A DNA stretch of 64,000 nucleotides, taken from NCBI GenBank assembly GCA_004352715.1, contig SCFE01000093.1, forward strand, positions 1-64,000. The letters run 5' to 3'. The notes under the pieces were generated by a model. It searched no databases. It saw nothing but the letters and a program-made list of their open reading frames with translations, and was not told the origin of the DNA. The translations under genes and the position numbers were made by a program. The DNA comes from Hofstenia miamia (lineage: Eukaryota > Xenacoelomorpha > Acoela). Positions 47,601 to 56,600 of this stretch are shown one piece after another; the stretch's first letter is position 1, and each line of letters begins with the position of its first letter.

Positions 47601-50600
47601 CAATTCATGGCGGTATATTTTATCACCATCAGCAGAGAAACACATGGCGTGATCGCCGTAAATATCTAGTCTTGTTGCACTTTGGACATAGTTGCCTATT
47701 GCTGAGGAGTGGGATACTGAGACGATTGCAGAGAACTGTTCGGCACTCTGAAGACTCGAAAGTAGGACCAAGAGCCTTCAGAGGTATTGCAGAAAGCCAG
47801 TCACTACTGAGGAAGAGAACATGATTGAAGCCTCACTCTATCACGATCGCTGGAAGAATTGCTGAGGATGTTGTTTAAGATATTGGTATTCATCTCAGCT
47901 GTCAGGATCTTCTGAGCTTTAGGAGCCATGTGAACAGGATGAGAGGTGAAATTTGTCCCGCAAGCTTAAAAGGAATTATCATGAAATTCAGAGTACTGGT
48001 AGGATACCAAATCGATGTGAGGAACAATATGTTGAGTAAGGGAAGTGGAGTCTATTTTAAATCAGTGAAAACAACTAGTGAAAACAACTGGTGATATAAC
48101 AGAAGCGATGGGAGCCCCCAAGCCACCTTGTTTAACTGGCAAAGCTGCTTGCATGCGTTGTCAACTGGAAATAGCTGAGACTGTAATATATCCCAGAGAA
48201 GAATGGACAGCTTTGTTAAAATCGGAACATACAGATGCAATTTGGTTAGGATTGCCAGTTCTCAATCTGAAAGAAATATTTGGAAGAGCCGCACAACTCT
48301 GAACAAATGCAATTCTAATTGGGGTTCTTCAAGCTTGAGAATGTCGTTCATGTTTGCATTTAAATTTTCAACCTTTTTATAGAAAACGTCATTGATAAAA
48401 ATAAAATTAGTGCTTATTGAAGAGTCTAAGTTGACTAGACAAGTATCATTTGGTAGAAGACTGAAGTCAATTGAAACATTGAGACCAAATTTTACATTTG
48501 CTAGTGTTGATTTCAAATCTGAATCTAGCCATGGATTCAGTGAGTGCATCAACTAAAAGTTGAACGGACCTCGAAAGAATATCATCATCAAGGTACCATA
48601 CGTTGCAAGTTAAGAAAGGGAATCGCTCTTGTAAGGCTTGAACTATGAGATTGATTGTAATGGCAAATAGCATTGGAGCTAAAGGATCTTGTTGAACACC
48701 AGATGTCGAAGAAATGATAAGACTATTAAATTTCAACCATGATGCTTGGCTGTAGCAAAAACGTACCCACAGAAGCTACAGAAAATTTATTTGGACTTAT
48801 TCCAGAATAGCTGAGCGATCTAAGCTATTGAAAACGTTTTTGATGCCAACATAAAGAAACGCAAGCTCCGTATTGGAAGGGAGACTTGAAATGAGACCAT
48901 TCAAATGTTAGCAACAGCCTCACATCCTCCAGGAATGCAGAGAAGCTGCCTTGGAATTGTTCAGATGACAGATATTTTGCAACGAGTCTGAGAAGAACTT
49001 CACCAGCTGCAATGGGTCTAAAACCACCTATCTTCTTCTTAAGTGACTAGTACCACACAAGTCAGGTGCCACTTCCTAGAAAGCATCACCTCGAACAAGC
49101 AGGCTTACAACATCTAGAACCGATTGAATGGCATTATTCCCGAATTCAAGTGAGGGACATTGAAAAACATTCAAAAGATGAGATGCCTATAGCTTGGAAA
49201 CGCCAACAGCAGAATTTTTAAAAATACTCCAAAGACAATTCAGAAGAGAAATCTGAGTGCCAGAAGGGTGCTTTTCTTCAAGAATAGTGCGAATGTTTTC
49301 ATCGAAAGAGACCTGCCGAACTTAAAACAGCTATTGCTTTTTTGAAGTTACCTTCATGCGCGAGCTGTCGTGCACATTTGATAACCAACCATTCAGAGTT
49401 ATTGGATGGACGTTCAAAATGTCCAACCTTTCAGTTTCCCACAATTAACATAAAAATTGAACTTAAAATTAAAAAATATCATACATAGCCAACAAATGAT
49501 TAAATGATTAACTTTCAACATCAATTGTAGACTGAAATTATGATGGGTTCGTAGATTAAGTCTAACTAATGCAAATGTATTCTAGCAAGCTCAGTTACGC
49601 AAGTTTATCTACATGCGGTCAAAATTTCGTAAGAAATTGGTGAAGCTACACTCATAACACCGATATTGGAATTGATGTTATTAACGTTACATATCAGGGG
49701 TGTGTAACATTATATTTAATAGAGCTACCTAAAAAATTGAGTGCATGGGGGGACTGTCTCACAATAAACACGCGTGTCGTCATAAATGTACACAAACAAA
49801 ACTATCTTTAAATGATAGTTTTGAAATGACTAAACATTATGTTTATTGATATTACTTCTGGAAAAAGATAATTTAGCGTCAAAAATAATTTAAAATATGT
49901 AAAACTTTACATAAAGTTGCCTAAGTACAACTATTTCTAAAAGTTACCAGGGGCCATCAGAAATGTTTGGTATATAGCATCGAACTAAAATTAATGAATA
50001 TTCTCTTTGCCCAAACTAAATCTACTTATAAATAATTGAAGTTGTGAGATTAAATTAATCGATATGGATAAATATCACTTTAACACTAGAACTCCGAACC
50101 GGTCATTTGTGACCATTTTTGATGCAATTGTTAAACAACTACTTCCCTACATGTAAAAATTTTTGCAAGTTTACACCTATATTCACTAATTCTGCTGTAA
50201 AGCACGAATTGATGACATTTTTGGAAAACAGACAGACTTAGATATTAAAAATCATTAATACTCCTTAAACTCAGAAAACCGGTCATTTGTGACCCAGACT
50301 AAACATTTCATGCATGCGTTTGTGTAGTTATATTTATGCAGTAATATACTTTATATTGAGCATGTATTTAACAGTTTTGATCGTTTTAGTTAAAAATTAA
50401 TGGCAAGAGAAGCAGCAAAGCGGGCTCTTAATCAAATTATGTGGGAAATTGCATCAGATAGCAGTAGCAGTGCTTATAAAATATGAACCTGAATGCCTGT
50501 ATAAATTTCACTGTAATAAATGCTACACAAGTACCGGTCATTTATGACCGGATTAGGAATTAAAGGGTGTATTAAATTTTCGGAGTGCTAGTGATAAACT

Positions 50601-53600
50601 TACACACGAAACCTACTTACCTTTGGAGGCTCAGTGACAGTAAAAACGAAATTCTGACTGAAACCAACTTCAATATTGAGAACATCGGAAGTTATGACAA
50701 GTTCAGAACCTTCCATCAAAGAAAGAGGCGAGTTGGTTATATTCATGTTTGAATTGCGCACTGGTTCAATTTTTATAATGAAACTGTAAGGTGTTGTTTT
50801 ATATCCTGCTGCAGTAACATAAAACGAAAATACGTCGGTTTCATGAGACATCGCCTAAATAATTCTGTAACTAATACAATCAACTATGAGGAAATATAGG
50901 TTGTCCCCAAATATATGCACCTTTTAGCAGCCGATAAGTATTTCTTTGCAAACCTGGCACATTATCTAAATAATGGCAGCCAGGCTAAACTTTGAAAACA
51001 AAATTCATTCTTGAAGCACAAAAACGCAGTAGAGATACACAAAATTTAAGAACATGTTTCAAAAGAGCCGCAAAAAAGATTCAGATAACCCCAAAAAAGT
51101 CTGCAGCAAACCAGTCGGAAAGAAGAAATGGTAATATAATCTATCCATGGCGCTACCACACTACAATCGCGATATTAGATACTTCTGTGTTGGTATCTTA
51201 CCAAACAGATGAATAGCTGGAAGTGATTTTGTTTAATACTCGTCAGCAATCAATTTTTCTCTGCTGCAGGTGTAATGCATTTCAAGCAAGGGGTGTTTAT
51301 TTTAAATATAAAGATATAAAAGAAATTAATCTTGGGATTAGTGTTAATTAATCACATTTATTCGCGAACAATTGATTAGTTAAATTCGAAATTTTAAAAT
51401 CACTCTTCGCTTTAGAAAAAACGAGATTTAGACGGACAGTGCAGCACTAAAAATTGTTGTAGCATGAAGGTGCTGACATCCATTCTTACAGAAAAAATAT
51501 TTTTATAGTATTTTGCTTGAAAACTACTCAAATTTTGAGCAAAAACCAATAATTTAATTAATTTCCCAACTGGACCCAAAATCACATTTAAGATGACATT
51601 GATTTAAGTATTTACAATTTTTAGAAAAGCAAGAAAAAAAGATATACTTATTTTCACCAAAGTAGTTTATTGAGTGTGTAAGGAACAAATGGAAATCGTT
51701 TTGACAAATAGACGTATACATAATCTAAATATAATGTATAATTTTCGCAAATGGGTTTTTATAGTTTAAATCCAAAGTTTCGTAAAGATTCATCCTTAAA
51801 TAATCTCAAACATGAAATTCCTAAAAATACAAAATTTTTACAAATAGAATGACAAAAGTCCTAGCATGAGCCATTTCCCAGTTTCAGAAACAATTCACCT
51901 ATAATGTAAATTTGTGGAGATGCATAAATGCTTTTGATGAAAGCCTTTGATATTTTATAAAATTAATTATGAATAAGGACAAATATAAAATTTAAGATGC
52001 AGGGCTCTATATTAAGAAAATAAAAGGCCAATCCATTATATGGACAAAAGTTTCAATACTGACAGTTGCAACCACGTATTCTTTATGTTGAAAATCAAAT
52101 TCATAGCTTATTCCTCCCCATAAAACTAGTGCCTGTCCTTTTCCAAAGAATTGAAATTCATACTGAATTTAAATCCAGACCCACTGGACTTTTAAAATAT
52201 CTTTGTAGCTTCTCAAAAAAAACTAAACGTGGGTAACTCACTAACTCATTCAAAATCTCATAATTAATGTAGATCTCCTAAAAGTTTGTTTTCAAGGTGC
52301 GTTAATGGAGTGCAAATACTTATAAAACCATTAATACATACCTGGTATGTTCTTATAAACTGCACGCGCTTTAAAGTGATGTCATAATTGGTAAAATTGC
52401 TGTCAACGTCTAAAATGACTGGAACACTGTTTCCATCATCGGTGGTAGTTGAAAGAATTAAATCACCGTAAGAAGGCTTCGTGAGGAGAGTGTAAAAAAC
52501 GTTCTTAGATGTCACATGAAGATCTGTGTTTAACTCAACGAAATGGGCCCACAGATCATTATGCAATATTAGTCGTTTGACCGCATTACGTGGAAGAAGA
52601 AACTTACGTGTCATCGTAACGTTTACAAATGGTCGCTGCAACACATAATATATGTAACATCTAAAATAATGAGATATGTAAGGGCAAGGGAATACTAGCA
52701 AGTAATATATAAGTAGGATTGAGGCAAATTCTAATTTCAATTTTTTTTTGTTTGATACACCGGTATCTATCAATATTGTACTAGACGTATGAAATAAGTA
52801 AAAATTCAATGGTGAAACTAACAAGAGAATCCACAGCACAAATAAAAAATAATTTCCATCAATATGTTGTTTGCGTTGGCGCAATGTGCACAGGAGGGGC
52901 CACAGAGGGTACGTGCAACATCAAAATTGGATTTCTGCTGAAAAATTGGAAAAGCACGTAATCAAATCTTAAGTAGCGTGCACACTTACAACTTTGCGCG
53001 CAACCTATCTTGATTTAATGAGGCGCACAAGAAAAGTTGTGTGTACGCGATTCCAACTTTGCGCGCAACCTAATTTCAGAAGTTAAATTGGTTCTACTTT
53101 TGCGCGCAACCTTTCGTGATTTAATGAGGCGCACAAGAAAAGTTGTAAGTGTGTACGCGATTCCAACTTTGTTGTGAACTTTTAATTCAATAATCTATTT
53201 CTGAGAAGTGCACAATTTAAATTTTGTAACAAACTACTTTTCTTTAATAAAAATATAATTACAAATGAAGAAAATTATTGTAATTAATTAACAGATGATA
53301 TAATTATTATATTATAATAACAATTTTAAAATTAGTGTTATTAATTTTTTTAAAATATTTTTTACTTTTGCATCCCATAATCTTCCTGTGTTTCAATAAT
53401 TGTAATATTCATTTATTCTTGTATGCAGGGTTTGGCGCATTCGCACAACGTACCCTCTGACGCATAGTTTGAATTACTCATTGTTTACTTTTCGAATATA
53501 GTAAGAATCAGGGGTGCCGTTAATGGTATGGCCATATATGGTAAGGCGAAATTTTTTAGCAGTCCATAATGGCCATATTTTAACTTTCGTCCATATATTA

Positions 53601-56600
53601 TGGCCATTATGTAAAATATGGTAAATGACGGTAACGAAATATACGTAGAACACATGTGGTAATACGTAATGCCAATTAAATGTAGTGATTTCTAATATTT
53701 AATAACATAAATAACAAATTGCAAGCTGCAATTAAAAGACAACCATTTTTCTGTAATATGAAATTGTAATGATATCACAAGGAAAAGCAATTCACTATGT
53801 CGTAGAAAGATTTTGAAACATTCAAAACAAATTTTAAATAAACTAATAAACCAATTATTTTTTGTTTGTCTTCGAATACAACCTGTTTGTTATCCGCAAC
53901 CATTATAAATTTTGAAACAAATTACTCGTCAACATTTGTTTGCAATCCACTATTACAAATTGAAATAGGAAACAACTTCATCTTTAGTATTTATTTACAA
54001 TCTGCTGAAACTGCTTACTAAACTTTCAAAAATTGTTATCTTATCAAAATGTTTCTGGGTTCAAAATATTTGTAAAATGAATATTTATACCCATTCAATT
54101 ATAATAAATGTAAGATATGTGCCACTATAAATTTAACAATTTTAATTAAATCAGTTATAAATTCTGTGTATGTAACAATAAATTTATGGATTTCCATTAT
54201 GGCAATATTTTTAAGTTTACCATCCATAATGGCCATAAATTTTTTTTACCATACCATTATGGTATCCATAATATGGTACATAATTGTATGGTACCGTACC
54301 ATAATTGGCACCTCTGGTAAGAATGTGGACGCATTACAAAGAGGTTGAATTAATTCAATTAATAGAAGGCAAACCCTGTCTATGGAACATAGAGTGTCTT
54401 GAGTATAAGCACTCGAGCTTAAAACAAATTGCCAGGGAGGAGATTGCAGACATCCTTCAAGTATCAGGTAAGATTAAATCTATATGAATTGTACCTCATT
54501 GTATATAATCATCATGTCAATTCCTTTAAATTCGTTATCATTCTATATCACCAGCATATTCAATTTTGAAACATATCTCACTTCAAATTTCAATCAAAGT
54601 TTTTAAACATCTAATTTCTTTAGTTTAAATTTTCAAATAGCAATAACTTGCTAATAACATACAATTAATGTGGTTTAGACAAATATTAATCGATTTTTTA
54701 AAATCGTTTATATACTGCAAATGTTATAAAAAGCACAAGGTGCTTTCAAAACTGTCTTTTTCCTACAGAGTGCTTCATTGAATGGGTTGTAGTGTAATTT
54801 ACTGGTAAATTTAATTAATAAATATAATACATATAATTCAACTAAAAAGTTGTGCGCAAAGTTGTAAGTGTGTACGCAAATATTTTTGCTGTGAACTTTA
54901 TAATTACCCGAAAAGTTGCGCGCAAAGTTGGAAGTGTGTACGCAAAATATTTTTGCTGTGAACTTTATAATTACCCAAAAAGTTGTGCGCAAAGTTGTAG
55001 GTGTGCACGCTACTTAAGTTCATCCTAAACATGACCCTCCAAATACACTTCTTGGGAACAACACCAGTTTTTGTTTAATCTACATGTAAGTTGTGTTAAA
55101 TCTTGAATTACTTTGTTAACCCATACATTAAATTTTTTAATGACTTAGGTTATTCCAAGGTGTGCTTAAAAATTCAAAGGAAATCATTATCAATAAAAAA
55201 TCAAATGATATTTCCTGAAAAAAACGTTGTGCCATATATGGCCCACCTAGGATTTTTGACATTACATTAAAATAACATGGAAATAGTTAAACGGCATTAA
55301 TAGCACACAAGGACTGTAGATGTTAAGCAGTGCAGCATAATAACCGAAGTATAATTCTTCCTTAAAGCAGGCCTCGTTTATATATCAAATGGTATCAAAA
55401 CTTGAAATAATATACAGGGTGTTCGCGATCTCCCCGTCGTTTTTTAAACTCAATCATAGCTCTTGGACTCTTGTGAATTTGAAGGGGCGGATTTTCTCTT
55501 CTTTTAAAACTTTATGCACTGAAGAGACAGATACACCAACAGCTTGACTTACTTTTCTTTGAGATGTAGTGGGGCAATCACCAAAAGCTGAAACAATTGC
55601 TTCTCTCTTCTCACTTGATAAACGTCTGTTCCTGTGATTTCCTATTGGTGGCCGTGGAAGCACTGATAATGTTTCTCTGAAACGGTTTTTCCAGTCACGT
55701 AGAGTTCGTACAGGTGGGGCTTCTTTATTATACCTTTCAGAGAACTTGCGGCATGCCTCTTCGCAGTTAAACACCGTCGCATAGGAAACAATCATTGAAA
55801 TTTCATCTAACGTATAGTCTCTGTATTCCATTATTGATTATCAATTTGATTACAAATGCAATCTGTGTATTGAAAGTAATGGAGGACACATTGAACACTT
55901 GCTTTAATTTTATGTTTGTTGTTGGTATTAATATAATTAGTGTTTATTTTAATCATTATTTTTCGTTATGATTGAGTTTAAAAAACGGCGGGGAGATCGC
56001 GAACACCCTGTACTTTTACTAGATTTGTAAACTAAGTTCAAATGTAAGAATAAAACGTAAAATGGAACTTACTCTATTGGTTTCATCTTTCCATACGTAG
56101 CAATCAACTTTATTGACCCATGAAGATTAGTTTGATTCGTGGGTAAGTCTTTACTAGGATTTAAATTAAGTCTTAACCTTCTATCAAATATTTCATTCTG
56201 AAAAAAAGTTTCGCCAACAGATTGCCATACTTCAAAGTCATTCTGTCGTTCTAGTACAACATATTCTGACAAAGGCGGCTGTATGGTGAATAAAACATCA
56301 CCTTCGAAATCAGTGACGCGATCTTTTTCCGCTTTTCTGACGTAGAGATTTCTTACAACGTATATTCCCATTGTCAAGAACCAATTCGTCACTATTTCGG
56401 GATAAGGTTTAGAAACAGTGACTGGCTGATTGTAAATAATTTGCCAAGAAAGCTTAGAAATTTCAATTGTTAACATGTTGTTAGGATGATAAATTTGTGT
56501 ATCGTTGTCAACAGCAATGAAGGATAGAGTTAAGGATAAATAAGATAAACTATTTTTATTTAAAGGCCTATGAGAAATAGCAACGTTTCCCTCAATGAGC

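Larger units (their letters stand above)
52973..55013 (+). mobile_element. Harbinger-like element carrying a MADF-domain frame, split by a hAT insertion
   Basis: Inverted ends GTAGCGTGCACACTTACAAC and (right, reverse complement) GTAGCGTGCACACCTACAAC lie between TTAA sequences (52969-52972, 55014-55017). Subterminal repeats follow: on the left GATTTAATGAGGCGCACAAG twice; on the right a ~65 bp unit (AAGTTG-GCGCAAAGTTG with GCTGTGAACTTTATAATTAC) about three times. A MADF-like frame at 54323-54467 supports Harbinger affinity, because Harbinger elements often encode a Myb/MADF protein. The TTAA rather than TWA target is a point against. No DDE transposase is left. Confidence 0.65.

Noticed and set aside
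52643-52884. Hydrophobic N-terminal extension that could look like a signal anchor
   Set aside because: It is intron read-through before the acceptor at 52636; the true exon starts with RPFVNVT.
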